From: Gammaproteobacteria bacterium | GTDB taxonomy: Bacteria; Pseudomonadota; Gammaproteobacteria; HyVt-429 | Length of the DNA stretch: 64,000 nt | Direction: 5' to 3' | Assembly: GCA_013152415.1 (NCBI GenBank) | Contig: JAADGI010000008.1 | Coordinates: forward strand, 45,589 to 109,588 | In this document: positions 38,709 to 47,217 of the stretch, piece after piece | Layout of the letters: every line of letters starts with the position of its first letter | Position numbering within the stretch: position 1 is the first letter of the stretch | Notes under the pieces: generated by a model | What the model saw: the letters and a program-made list of their open reading frames with translations, nothing else | Database searches by the model: none | Told to the model about the DNA's origin: nothing | Program-made: the position numbers and the translations under genes

Positions 38709-39280
38709 TTTACCCTCCGGAACCGTGTCGGTTTGGTGGCCGGGATGTTGTTTTCCGCGTCGCGTAACAGGCGGTCGCGCAGTGTATTGTGTGCCCTACA
38801 AAGTCGGCTCATTACCGTGCCCACAGGTACTTCCAGGATGTTTGAGACTTCCAGATAGGTAAACCCTTCCAGGTCTACCAGCGCCACCACTTGGCGCTGC
38901 CCCTCTGGCAGTTTGATGATGGCATCGCGAACCTTTTGGATAAGTTGCTGTTCTTCATGGCTGCTTTCGGGGGTGATCTCACTCAGCAGAGTCATATTTT
39001 CAATGTCTTCAGTCTCCTTGTGCTTGCGTAGGTAATCGCGCCAGCAATTGGAGAGGATACGAAAAAGCCAGGTATTGATGGCCTGGGGGTCGCGTAATTG
39101 CGAGGCTTTGCTCAGGGCCTTGACGATGGTTTCCTGGGCGAGATCATCGGCGAGGGCGGCACTGTGGGTCCAGGCATAGGCCATGCGGTAAAGTCGCGGT
39201 CGGCTCTCCTCGAGTTTTTTTGTCAGTTGCTCCGAACGGCAGACCAGGTTCAATAGTTTCATAAGTCCGTTGAGTGTCAC
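38705..39280 (-). CDS. ECF RNA polymerase sigma factor (sigma1)
   Basis: RPRLYRMAYAWTHSAALADDLAQETIVKAL, INTWLFRILSNCWRDYLRK, LPEGQRQVVALVDLEGFTYLEVSNILEVPVGTVMSRLCRA; 4-bp overlap with anti-sigma1. Confidence 0.95.
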   Translation of the reverse strand: MTLNGLMKLLNLVCRSEQLTKKLEESRPRLYRMAYAWTHSAALADDLAQETIVKALSKASQLRDPQAINTWLFRILSNCWRDYLRKHKETEDIENMTLLSEITPESSHEEQQLIQKVRDAIIKLPEGQRQVVALVDLEGFTYLEVSNILEVPVGTVMSRLCRAHNTLRDRLLRDAENNIPATKPTRFRRVK

Positions 39281-39300
39281 CCTAATACAAGTAGTAAAAG

Positions 39301-39327
39301 AGACGAAGCGGGGAGCGAAAGTATTCC
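39301..39327 (-). promoter_or_regulatory. Candidate ECF promoter GGAATA-N16-CGTCT upstream of sigma1
   Basis: Minus strand GGAATACTTTCGCTCCCCGCTTCGTCT. Confidence 0.55.
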
Positions 39328-39633
39328 AATTATTTTGGGCGCCCTTTCTGGTTCCAGTGGAGGGCTGGAAGGGTTTAACAGGAGGTGCGGCGTGCCCTTG
39401 AAAAGGCAGAAAACTGTTATCTCAGATGCACCGAAGTGAGGGCCCGGAATCCAAGGTATTTGGTGATGATGGACGTCCCCCTGTTGGGGCCGACAACGAG
39501 GGTGAGAGGCTTATCGATATCCTCACCCACTGGGGGCATCGACCAAGGTGTGACCTGTGCTATATCCTGGATCGGGTTCTATAGGAGCAGGTATGGGCTC
39601 GGGAGGTGGGGTTATCCAGATTAAATCAAGCCA

Positions 39634-40383
39634 CTAAATTTGGATATAGGTCCAGCCTTGTTGCAGGCGGGTGAGGATTTGGCCCAGTGCCGAGGGCGCG
39701 ACCAAGGCCTCGGTGAGTAGTTTGGCATCGGTTCCGGTTTCGTGCTTAAAGCGTTCAATGGCACGTTGGCAGGCCAGGAATGACACATTATTGTAGTGTG
39801 CCAGTAACGCCTGGATGTGGGCGACTTCACTGGAGGCATCGGCACGCAGCAAGTCCAGGCCCTTACTATTAACCACCACCTCAACTTGCACCGGCTTGCC
39901 ATGGTGGGCATAGCTCTTTAACAGGGCCTCTGTCTTGACCAGGGTGGCGGCAAGCTTGGCCGGGTTGTTGGAATTGAGGTGCAGAATGACCCCGGGGGGT
40001 ATTTGCGTTGGGGATTTATTAGTCGCCAGTTGCAGAGTCATGGCGGCGTCAGAGACGACGGCCTGGATTGATTGTGAGCCCCATTGAGTATGACCCATCC
40101 AGCCCAGGCCGGCACCGATGGCCAATAGCAGGCCTGCCGCCAAGGATGGCCACAGTAAATGGGAGCGATGTTGGCGCGGTGCGTCGGTCAGTCGCTCAGG
40201 TAGCTGCACTTGCTGGTAGGCGTGCTTGACCATCTCCTGCAGAGCGCGGATTTCGCAGATACGTTTACCCAGGGCCGGGTCGTGGCTGACGGCCTTGAAG
40301 ACACGCTCTTTTTCGTCGGCACCGAGTTGGTCATCCACGAATGCGTTCAGACATTCATCGGAGATCGGGTCGATGTCCTTCAT
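39634..40383 (-). CDS. Putative transmembrane anti-sigma factor with C-terminal DsrE-like domain (anti-sigma2)
   Basis: DECLNAFVDDQLGADEKERVFKAVSHDPALGKRICEIRALQEMVKHAY; TM LAAGLLLAIGAGLGWMGH; VILHLNSNNPAKLAATLVKTEALL...VSFLACQRAIERF...GWTYIQI. Confidence 0.87.
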   Translation of the reverse strand: MKDIDPISDECLNAFVDDQLGADEKERVFKAVSHDPALGKRICEIRALQEMVKHAYQQVQLPERLTDAPRQHRSHLLWPSLAAGLLLAIGAGLGWMGHTQWGSQSIQAVVSDAAMTLQLATNKSPTQIPPGVILHLNSNNPAKLAATLVKTEALLKSYAHHGKPVQVEVVVNSKGLDLLRADASSEVAHIQALLAHYNNVSFLACQRAIERFKHETGTDAKLLTEALVAPSALGQILTRLQQGWTYIQI

Positions 40384-40934
40384 TGAACTCTCCTGATATT
40401 TGTATTTGTGGTCTGTTCCGACCGGTTGGTTTGAGTTTTAGCTAGAAGTTTCTTGAGTATTTTGCGGGCCCGACACAGGCGGCTCATCACTGTACCAATG
40501 GGGACGTCAAGTATGCCGGCGACCTCTATATACGAAAAGCCCTCTAAATCCACTAATGTCACCACTTGGCGTTGTCCTTCGGATAGCTGTGAAACCGCGA
40601 GCAGGATCTCGTTGATGACTTCGCGCCGACTGTGAAGTGATTCCGGGGTCACAGCGTGCGTCAGCACCAGATCATCAATGTCTTCCATGACCCGGTTGCG
40701 CCGAAAGTAATCCCGCCAGCAGTTGGCAAGGATGCTGAACAACCAGGCATCCATGGTTTTAATGTCGCGCAACTGGGACGTGTGGCGTAGCGCCTTGGTC
40801 AGGGCCTCCTGGACCAGGTCTTCAGCCAGGGGGGGATTGTGGGACCAGGCAAAGGCCATGCGATAGAGCCGCGGTCTACTGTCTTCCAGTTTGCGCCGGA
40901 ATGCTTTGCTGCGCTGAGACAAAAAGGATGCCAT
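40380..40934 (-). CDS. ECF RNA polymerase sigma factor (sigma2)
   Basis: RPRLYRMAFAWSHNPPLAEDLVQEALTKAL, MDAWLFSILANCWRDYFRR, LSEGQRQVVTLVDLEGFSYIEVAGILDVPIGTVMSRLCRA; 4-bp overlap with anti-sigma2. Confidence 0.95.
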   Translation of the reverse strand: MASFLSQRSKAFRRKLEDSRPRLYRMAFAWSHNPPLAEDLVQEALTKALRHTSQLRDIKTMDAWLFSILANCWRDYFRRNRVMEDIDDLVLTHAVTPESLHSRREVINEILLAVSQLSEGQRQVVTLVDLEGFSYIEVAGILDVPIGTVMSRLCRARKILKKLLAKTQTNRSEQTTNTNIRRVQ

Positions 40935-40979
40935 GTTGCCGGGTGTGTTGGATAAAGTGAAAACGTTGAGTCGAAGGGT

Positions 40980-41006
40980 AGACGCCGGTTATGCCCGAAA
41001 TATTCC
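40980..41006 (-). promoter_or_regulatory. Candidate ECF promoter GGAATA-N16-CGTCT upstream of sigma2
   Basis: Minus strand GGAATATTTCGGGCATAACCGGCGTCT; same spacing as sigma1. Confidence 0.55.
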
Positions 41007-41015
41007 CGCAACCGG

Positions 41016-41031
41016 CCTAAATATATTTAGG
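41016..41031. promoter_or_regulatory. 16-bp perfect palindrome CCTAAATATATTTAGG just upstream of the sigma2 -35 candidate
   Basis: Read directly. Confidence 0.4.
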
Positions 41032-41275
41032 GGCTCTTGTGCGGCATTATATTAATGTTTCCTAATATTCTTTCAGGGTTGAAGGGGCCGCATCGCAGAC
41101 CATCCGCTCTAAATTATTGGAATTGCCACCGAGGTGGCTTGATTCTAAATTGAGCCACCACAGGGTAGCGGGTATTTATATTAAATACAATGGCTTAGCA
41201 AAGTGAATCCTGTGGCAGCGTAGGTCTTGGAGCCCCGCACACCAGAATATTCGAGGAAGATTTTGCCCGTAATCT

Positions 41276-41301
41276 GGAATAATTGTGGCCCTTTTGCGTC
41301 T
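41276..41301 (+). promoter_or_regulatory. Candidate ECF promoter GGAATA-N15-CGTCT upstream of dsrE2/porin
   Basis: Plus strand GGAATAATTGTGGCCCTTTTGCGTCT. Confidence 0.45.
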
Positions 41302-41494
41302 CTCTTATGGAGCGGGGTGCAAGTATAACAAAACGCTATGCCTTAACGGGTGTATGCACGAAAAATCGCTCAGTTTAGCAGTCATGGAGTGAGTATTTTA
41401 ATTTTCACTTTTACTTACATCTGTCGAGGGAACTAAGTGTTTTTCCGGGTTCGGTCAAACCAGTGTAGGTGATGTGTCAACAAAATTTTAATCG

Positions 41495-41947
41495 ATGGAG
41501 GCAGTTATGAAGAAGTTGTTTGTATTGATGCTGGGGGCAATGCTGAGTCTGAGCATGGTTACAGCGAGTGCCGGTAAAAAGCCCGTAAGCAAGGATCACC
41601 CATTTGCTGAGCACTTTGTTGTGTTCCATTTATCCTCAGGTTCTGGTTTTGAACAGAAACTGGTGTTGAATAATGCGGCGAACCTCAGGAAGCATTGGGG
41701 CGATAAGGTGGCCATTGAGGTCGTGGTTTATGGACCTGGTTTGCGTCTGTTGTTTAAGGAGAATGTTCAGGCCAAGCGCATCAAATCGTTGGCTGCCGAA
41801 GGGGTGACCTTCTCTGCTTGCGGCAACACCATGAAAAAAATGGGTCGTAAAAAAGGTGATTTGATTAGTGTCGCCAATCAGGTTCCAGCGGGTGTGGTGC
41901 GCCTCGTGGAACTGCAAGAGGCGGGCTGGAGTTACATTCGTCCTTAG
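41495..41947 (+). CDS. Exported DsrE-like protein (DsrE2)
   Basis: Signal peptide MKKLFVLMLGAMLSLSMVTASA; FVVFHLSSGSGFEQKLVLNNAANLRKHWG...VTFSACGNTMKKM...LVELQEAGWSYIRP. Confidence 0.88.
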   Translation: MEAVMKKLFVLMLGAMLSLSMVTASAGKKPVSKDHPFAEHFVVFHLSSGSGFEQKLVLNNAANLRKHWGDKVAIEVVVYGPGLRLLFKENVQAKRIKSLAAEGVTFSACGNTMKKMGRKKGDLISVANQVPAGVVRLVELQEAGWSYIRP

Positions 41948-42104
41948 TTATAGGGCGATTGTGAGCGCCTGCCAAAAATCGCGACAGGGTTTGTTGCATT
42001 TAAAACCTGGATACGATTCGGCAGACGTCCCGTTTTGATAATTTGATAAATAAATTAGTGGTTATTCTAGCTTTTAGATTAAGTACATCTTTTAGGAGGA
42101 TGGA

Positions 42105-43691
42105 TTGATGAAAAAGAACAGTCGTTCTATACCCAAGCTGAGTCGGCTTTCGGCTGCTGTTACTGCCGCGACCATCGCGTTTGGCAGTGTCAGTACTGTG
42201 GAAGCGGCCAATTGGTTCAAATTGCGTGGTACCGAGCCGGGCGGTACCGCCCATACCCTGCAGGTATGGGGGTTTTTACAGCCCACATTCGTTAACTACG
42301 ATACCGGACTCATATCCGGGGCCGTGGGCAAGGCATCACCCTTAAACGGCACCCTGCCGATTCCGGGTACTGTTCCACCGCGTCGCTCTGATAAATCGAG
42401 CTTTTATCTGCGCCGGGCCCGTATCGGTATTCGTGGCACCATGATACCCATCAGTAACGATATCGATTACTTTATCCTCACGGAAATGGGCCAGAACGGG
42501 ATTACTCGTCCTGACCACAATATGACCATATTGGATGCGTCGGTGACCTTCAACCAGTTGGCCGGCCAGCGTCGTGACGATGGCAGCAAGGGTTTGGGTG
42601 TGCGGTTCCGTATGGGCCAGTTCCTGTTCTCACAGACATCTGAAACACTGTCCAATTCAACACCGGGACGCCGGGTGCATATCTGGATGCCGGAGGCAAC
42701 CTTTCAGAATGCCCTGGGCCGCCGTGTCTATGATCAGGGCCCCGGTAACTTCACCGGTACCAAGGTCGATGGTGCCCGTGATATCGGTCTTGAGGCCTTT
42801 GACTGGACGGAGTTTGGTGATCCCAATTCACCCTACGAGTTGACCTATTCTCTGGGTGTCAGCAATGGTGATGGTATCGGGATCCAGAACGCCGATCGTA
42901 ACTATCGTTATTATGGCTGGTTGTCTTTTGCCAAGTTGTTTGACAATACTCGTGGGCCACGCCGTCATGATGCACAAGTCTACGGCTTCTACCAGACGGG
43001 TAATATCAGATTCAATAACGATCTTAATGGTGATGGGGTACCCGATCACACCCAGATGAACCCGGCAACAGGTCTGGGTGGTCTGTCCGCTTGCGGTGGT
43101 GTGGATGCCTGTCGGATTACCAATGCGGGCAATGCCAAGGATCTTAACCAGAAATATTGGGGTATTGGTGTTCAGTACTTCAATAAGCCGTTCAAGGGTT
43201 ACGGTCAGATTCGATTTAATGCCCAGTACGAGAAGGCACAAGGACTTACCTTTGATGGCCAGCAGGTACCTTCTGCCCTTCTGTCCGGACCGCTATTTGA
43301 GAACTTCGGTCTTCGGTACAACCCGAACGGTGTAAATGAAGGTTTTTACATTGATGCGGGTTACGATATCCACAAGCATTTGGGTATCAAGAAGCGGACC
43401 ACCATCAACCTGCGTTATGACGAGTATGATCGTAACAAAGGCAATGCTGGACGGGCCATCCATACCGAGCAGTTGACACTCACTGGTGAGTACTTCTTTC
43501 ATAAGAAGGCTCGTCTGACTCTGTCCTACGGCTGGCGTAATTGGGATGCCAATGACCGCACCGCTGGAAAGATCATAGGTTCCAGTGGCACACCGGCTGC
43601 ACGCCACAACGGTAATGCGGTATTGAGTGGGGTGGGTAACCGCTTCGGCGCCCAGGTGACCTTTATCTTCAAAAATGTTCTCCTGAGATAG
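42105..43691 (+). CDS. Outer-membrane porin (phosphate-selective porin O/P-like)
   Basis: Signal peptide; SSFYLRRARIGIRGTMIPISNDIDYFILTEMGQ; beta-rich, C-terminal aromatic/hydrophobic strand AQVTFIFKNVLLR. Confidence 0.82.
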   Translation: MMKKNSRSIPKLSRLSAAVTAATIAFGSVSTVEAANWFKLRGTEPGGTAHTLQVWGFLQPTFVNYDTGLISGAVGKASPLNGTLPIPGTVPPRRSDKSSFYLRRARIGIRGTMIPISNDIDYFILTEMGQNGITRPDHNMTILDASVTFNQLAGQRRDDGSKGLGVRFRMGQFLFSQTSETLSNSTPGRRVHIWMPEATFQNALGRRVYDQGPGNFTGTKVDGARDIGLEAFDWTEFGDPNSPYELTYSLGVSNGDGIGIQNADRNYRYYGWLSFAKLFDNTRGPRRHDAQVYGFYQTGNIRFNNDLNGDGVPDHTQMNPATGLGGLSACGGVDACRITNAGNAKDLNQKYWGIGVQYFNKPFKGYGQIRFNAQYEKAQGLTFDGQQVPSALLSGPLFENFGLRYNPNGVNEGFYIDAGYDIHKHLGIKKRTTINLRYDEYDRNKGNAGRAIHTEQLTLTGEYFFHKKARLTLSYGWRNWDANDRTAGKIIGSSGTPAARHNGNAVLSGVGNRFGAQVTFIFKNVLLR

Positions 43692-43716
43692 CGGTTAGCG
43701 ATAACCGAGGTAGAGT

Positions 43717-43747
43717 TGGGGCCCCTTTATGGGGCCCTGTTTTTTTT
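43717..43747 (+). terminator. Rho-independent terminator after the porin
   Basis: ggggcccctttatggggccc followed by a T tract. Confidence 0.8.
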
Positions 43748-43860
43748 GTGTGTGTAGGGATTTTCGTTTGGATGCTGGAGTAGGGGTATCATGGCTGGAC
43801 AGGGCACGGCGACTGTAGGACATTGTAAAAAATAAAACTCAAGCGAGGATAGGGGTAACC

Positions 43861-45234
43861 ATGATTCGAAAAAGAAACCCGATAATTATTTTATGCCTGG
43901 GCCTCGTCCTGCTGGCAGGTTGCGGTTATTCGGCTGACAAAAAAGGAAAGCACTCCAACAAGCGTATTACCGATGCCGGTGTGGTGTTACCAGAATATAA
44001 GGGATCCCAAAGTGGACGTTATACCACCCGGATTGACCGTCGCTCTCACGGTGCAGTGCTGCAGGTCTCCAAAGCGCCTGTTGAGGCCTGGGAGACGCTT
44101 ATACGGGCCCTGCATCGCTTTGGGGTGCCGGTACTTGAGAGTAATGCCACTTCGCGCACTGTGACCACAGAATGGATCAGCATGCGATATAACCCCGTTA
44201 GTGGAGAGGTATCCACACTGCCCAGTTTGCTGGGTCGGATCAGCTTCAAGGGCGTAAATCTGGAACGCCATCGTTTTCGTTTTCAGGTCCAGGCGGGTAG
44301 TAATAAGAAAGTCAGTAGTTATATTGATGTGGTCGATGCCACGCGGCAGGCCGAGATAGATATGTCCCCGGACAGTATGGCCTCATTTCTGGTCTGGCAG
44401 GACCGTCCCGTTCAGCCCGGTGCGGCAGCGGCGTTTTTGGCTCGACTGCAGGGGAGCTATGAATCTGCCATGGTGTCACGTTTGGTATCGCCGCAAGTAT
44501 CACCACAGCAGCCTGGTAGAGCCCAGGTGGTCCCGGCGATGACAATGACAGTCACAGCAGCACCAGCAGCACCGGCGGGTAAGGTGGCAACGCTGGTTTC
44601 AGCGCCGGCCGAGGAGGAGGTCTACCGCCCTGGTAAGGTGGCCACATCCACAGCGCAGGCAGCAGAAAAGAAGGGCGGTGTCCAAGCCAGCCCCCCCCAA
44701 GCGGCATTGCCCAGGCAAGCTGTCACCGACGCTAAGCTTGATGCGCAGATCGTTGTCACGGCCAAGGCATCTGCACCAACCCCCGTAGCCACCGCTACCG
44801 GAACGACGAGCAGTAAGTGGTTACTGGTACGGGCCAGCCCCAAAATAGCCTGGGTGGCGCTCAAACACGCCCTGGCTGACCAGGAGGTGGCGTTCACACT
44901 TGATCCATCCGGTCATTATGCCCTGACTACGGTGTGGTTGAGGCTGGACTATAACGAGAAGAAAGATGCGCTACGGACACCTAAAGATGGGCCTCAATGG
45001 GGTTTTAATGCCAAGGGTGATGGTGTCCAGCAACATCGCTTCCAACTGCTGGTGAGCAAAGACGCGCGTGGTGGTCATGCCTATATCCAGGCTCGGCATG
45101 TGGGCTATAAGGAACAGATCGATTTGACCCCGGATGCCTCCATTACCAGCCTTACCTGGAGCGAACGACCTACCCAGGCGCGTATTGCTGATGCCTTTTT
45201 GCGCGAATTACGGGTTATTGTTGCGCCTAAATAG
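43861..45234 (+). CDS. Lipoprotein with two BamC/NlpB-like domains joined by an Ala/Pro-rich linker
   Basis: Lipobox LVLLAGC; repeats VSKAPVEAWETLIRALHRFGVPVLESNATSRTVTTEW and VRASPKIAWVALKHALADQEVAFTLDPSGHYALTTVW. Confidence 0.6.
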   Translation: MIRKRNPIIILCLGLVLLAGCGYSADKKGKHSNKRITDAGVVLPEYKGSQSGRYTTRIDRRSHGAVLQVSKAPVEAWETLIRALHRFGVPVLESNATSRTVTTEWISMRYNPVSGEVSTLPSLLGRISFKGVNLERHRFRFQVQAGSNKKVSSYIDVVDATRQAEIDMSPDSMASFLVWQDRPVQPGAAAAFLARLQGSYESAMVSRLVSPQVSPQQPGRAQVVPAMTMTVTAAPAAPAGKVATLVSAPAEEEVYRPGKVATSTAQAAEKKGGVQASPPQAALPRQAVTDAKLDAQIVVTAKASAPTPVATATGTTSSKWLLVRASPKIAWVALKHALADQEVAFTLDPSGHYALTTVWLRLDYNEKKDALRTPKDGPQWGFNAKGDGVQQHRFQLLVSKDARGGHAYIQARHVGYKEQIDLTPDASITSLTWSERPTQARIADAFLRELRVIVAPK

Positions 45235-45321
45235 CGAACAAATTGTACGAGTGCTGGCGTCCAATTTTTGGGTGTCCACATTATCGTGGGCAGGTTTCAT
45301 TGATTTGGAGGGGCTGATGAA

Positions 45322-45912
45322 ATGAAAAAATTCATTTTCGCTATGGTGTTGTTAGTGGGTCTGTCGGCACCTGCATGGGGCGATTTTGAGGCCGGTTTAA
45401 TGGCCTATCGAAATGCGCATTTTAAGGAAGCGTTCAGGAGTTGGATGCCATTGGCCATCGAGGGTGATGCCAGGGCCCAGTTCTATCTGGGTGAGATGCA
45501 TGTGGACGGTATGGGTATGCCTGTTAGCCTGGATAAGGCCGTTCGTTTTTACCGACAGGCAGCCGAACAGGAGCACCCCGGAGCCCAGGCCCGTCTCGGT
45601 ATGCTGCATGCAAAAGGCAGGGGCCTACCGCAAAATTATGCCAAGGCGTTCGCGTGGTATCGGCGTGCTGCAATTCTGGGAGACCTTGATGCCCAATACC
45701 GGTTAGCATTTTTGTTTGAAGCAGGGCAGGGTACACAGCCCAGCTTGTATCATGCCTTCAAATGGTGGGCCATTGCCGCACGATGGGGCGACCCCTATGC
45801 CGCTGAGGAGCGTGATCGTATCAAGGCCCGGTTAAGTGCTAAGGCACTCGACTCTCTACAGCAACAAGTGACGCTGTGGCGCTCCAGTGTTGGCGATATA
45901 TACAGCTACTAA
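45322..45912 (+). CDS. Exported Sel1-like/TPR repeat protein
   Basis: AQFYLGEMHVDGMGMPVSLDKAVRFYRQAAEQEHPGAQARLGMLHAKGRGLPQNYAKAFAWYRRAA. Confidence 0.92.
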   Translation: MKKFIFAMVLLVGLSAPAWGDFEAGLMAYRNAHFKEAFRSWMPLAIEGDARAQFYLGEMHVDGMGMPVSLDKAVRFYRQAAEQEHPGAQARLGMLHAKGRGLPQNYAKAFAWYRRAAILGDLDAQYRLAFLFEAGQGTQPSLYHAFKWWAIAARWGDPYAAEERDRIKARLSAKALDSLQQQVTLWRSSVGDIYSY

Positions 45913-46420
45913 AAGCTCCTCCAAGATGAACGTCCGATTGAACTCACAGGCTTGGTACGGAACAAGCCTGTTCGTGGTGCTCGGTTTTTTGGCCGGCATT
46001 TACTTTAGCAATCAGGCCCAGGTATTTTTTGCCGTAATCATGGAGGGGCGGGCACCGTCCTTTCCGGTGGCCATTAGCCTTATTGTTCTGCATTTTGATC
46101 TGGCGGTGTTGTTGGTGGGCTTGGCATTGGCCTGGGTCGTAGTGGATCGACCGTGGTGGATTGCTGTCCTGGTCGGTCTGTTGTTGCTCGTTTACCATGC
46201 TTATTGGACCCATCACCACCTTGATGGTCACTGGCGGTGGTGGTATCTGCTGCGGATATTGTTGTTGCCCGTATTTGTGTTTGCCGGAATGTGGCTGGGT
46301 CGATTATGCAAGCGGGGCGGGGCTTCAAAGAAAGTGCTTGGGTTTGTTGGTTGCGCAGTGCTGGGTTCGGCTTCGTTAGCCTATCTGATTCACCTGGGAC
46401 GACAGATAGCCACGGCCTGA
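45887..46420 (+). CDS. Hypothetical multi-pass membrane protein
   Basis: Several hydrophobic segments, 177 aa. Confidence 0.6.
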   Translation: MLAIYTATKSSSKMNVRLNSQAWYGTSLFVVLGFLAGIYFSNQAQVFFAVIMEGRAPSFPVAISLIVLHFDLAVLLVGLALAWVVVDRPWWIAVLVGLLLLVYHAYWTHHHLDGHWRWWYLLRILLLPVFVFAGMWLGRLCKRGGASKKVLGFVGCAVLGSASLAYLIHLGRQIATA

Positions 46421-46479
46421 TTCAGGTCAAACTCTGATGGGTGGTTTCTATGGGTTGAGCCCCACCAGCTTGCTGCGGG

Positions 46480-46860
46480 TTAGCGCTCTACTTTGGCTTT
46501 GAGGCGATTGCCACCGTATTCGTGCTGGCTGTCGTGACCTTCGATGAGAACGTATTCCATGTCGGTGGGAACGATCAGGGTGTAGAGCCCCCGGGTGAAG
46601 GGTTGCTCGTCCACGTGGGGGTGGGCCAGTACCCGCCTGCCCAGTTCCTCCCCTTCCAGGCTGAGTACACGCCAATGGTCGGCATAGTGCTTCCAGCCCG
46701 TATCTTTATGTTTGAGTGTGACCTCGGCTGAGCAGCGTTCTTCCTGGCACTTTACTTCGGCCTTGACTACAGTCACTTCACCGGCCTGCACCGGGGCAGT
46801 TAAGGCGAAAGCTGCGAGCACGATAGGGCGGATTTTAAGAGATACAATCTTAACGGGCAC
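46480..46860 (-). CDS. Exported hypothetical protein
   Basis: Signal peptide then [61 protein letters not shown]. Confidence 0.7.
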   Translation of the reverse strand: MPVKIVSLKIRPIVLAAFALTAPVQAGEVTVVKAEVKCQEERCSAEVTLKHKDTGWKHYADHWRVLSLEGEELGRRVLAHPHVDEQPFTRGLYTLIVPTDMEYVLIEGHDSQHEYGGNRLKAKVER

Positions 46861-47068
46861 GATAGGTGATGCGGCCCTTGCTTAAATCGTAGGGTGTGAG
46901 TTGCACAGTCACCTTGTCGCCGGTGAGGATGCGGATATAGTGCTTACGCATCTTGCCAGAGATGTGGGCGGTGACCACATGACCGTTTTCCAGTTCGACG
47001 CGAAACAGGGTGTTGGGGAGGGTTTCGACGACCGTACCCTCCATTTCAATGCTTTCTTCTTTTGCCAC
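46850..47068 (-). CDS. infA: Translation initiation factor IF-1
   Basis: [70 protein letters not shown]. Confidence 0.98.
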   Translation of the reverse strand: MAKEESIEMEGTVVETLPNTLFRVELENGHVVTAHISGKMRKHYIRILTGDKVTVQLTPYDLSKGRITYRAR

Positions 47069-47217
47069 AAGTATGCCTTACTAAATCATGATTAATGGAC
47101 TGGGACGGGAATCCCAGCTTGGGTCCCCGCAGCGGCCTGTATGATGCCGTAAGCCAAAGTGAGGGTAAAGGGATAGCGTGTAGAATAAGGGGGTTTATTC
47201 GGGATAATGGGGTGGCG

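Noticed and set aside
39385-39624. 79-aa plus-strand ORF between the two sigma modules
   Set aside because: No recognisable domain or strong start context; overlaps the sigma1 promoter region and is likely non-coding.
41429-41458. Alternative ECF promoter GGAACT-N16-TCGGTC upstream of dsrE2
   Set aside because: Plausible on its own but without a counterpart before sigma1 or sigma2. The GGAATA/CGTCT motif shared by three sites is preferred, though the alternative should still be tested by start-site mapping.
47069-47217. tRNA gene next to infA/aat, as in some enterobacteria
   Set aside because: No cloverleaf, anticodon or TTCRA-type T-loop pattern was found in the gap. No convincing tRNA or rRNA was seen by eye elsewhere, but a tRNAscan run would be needed to be sure.
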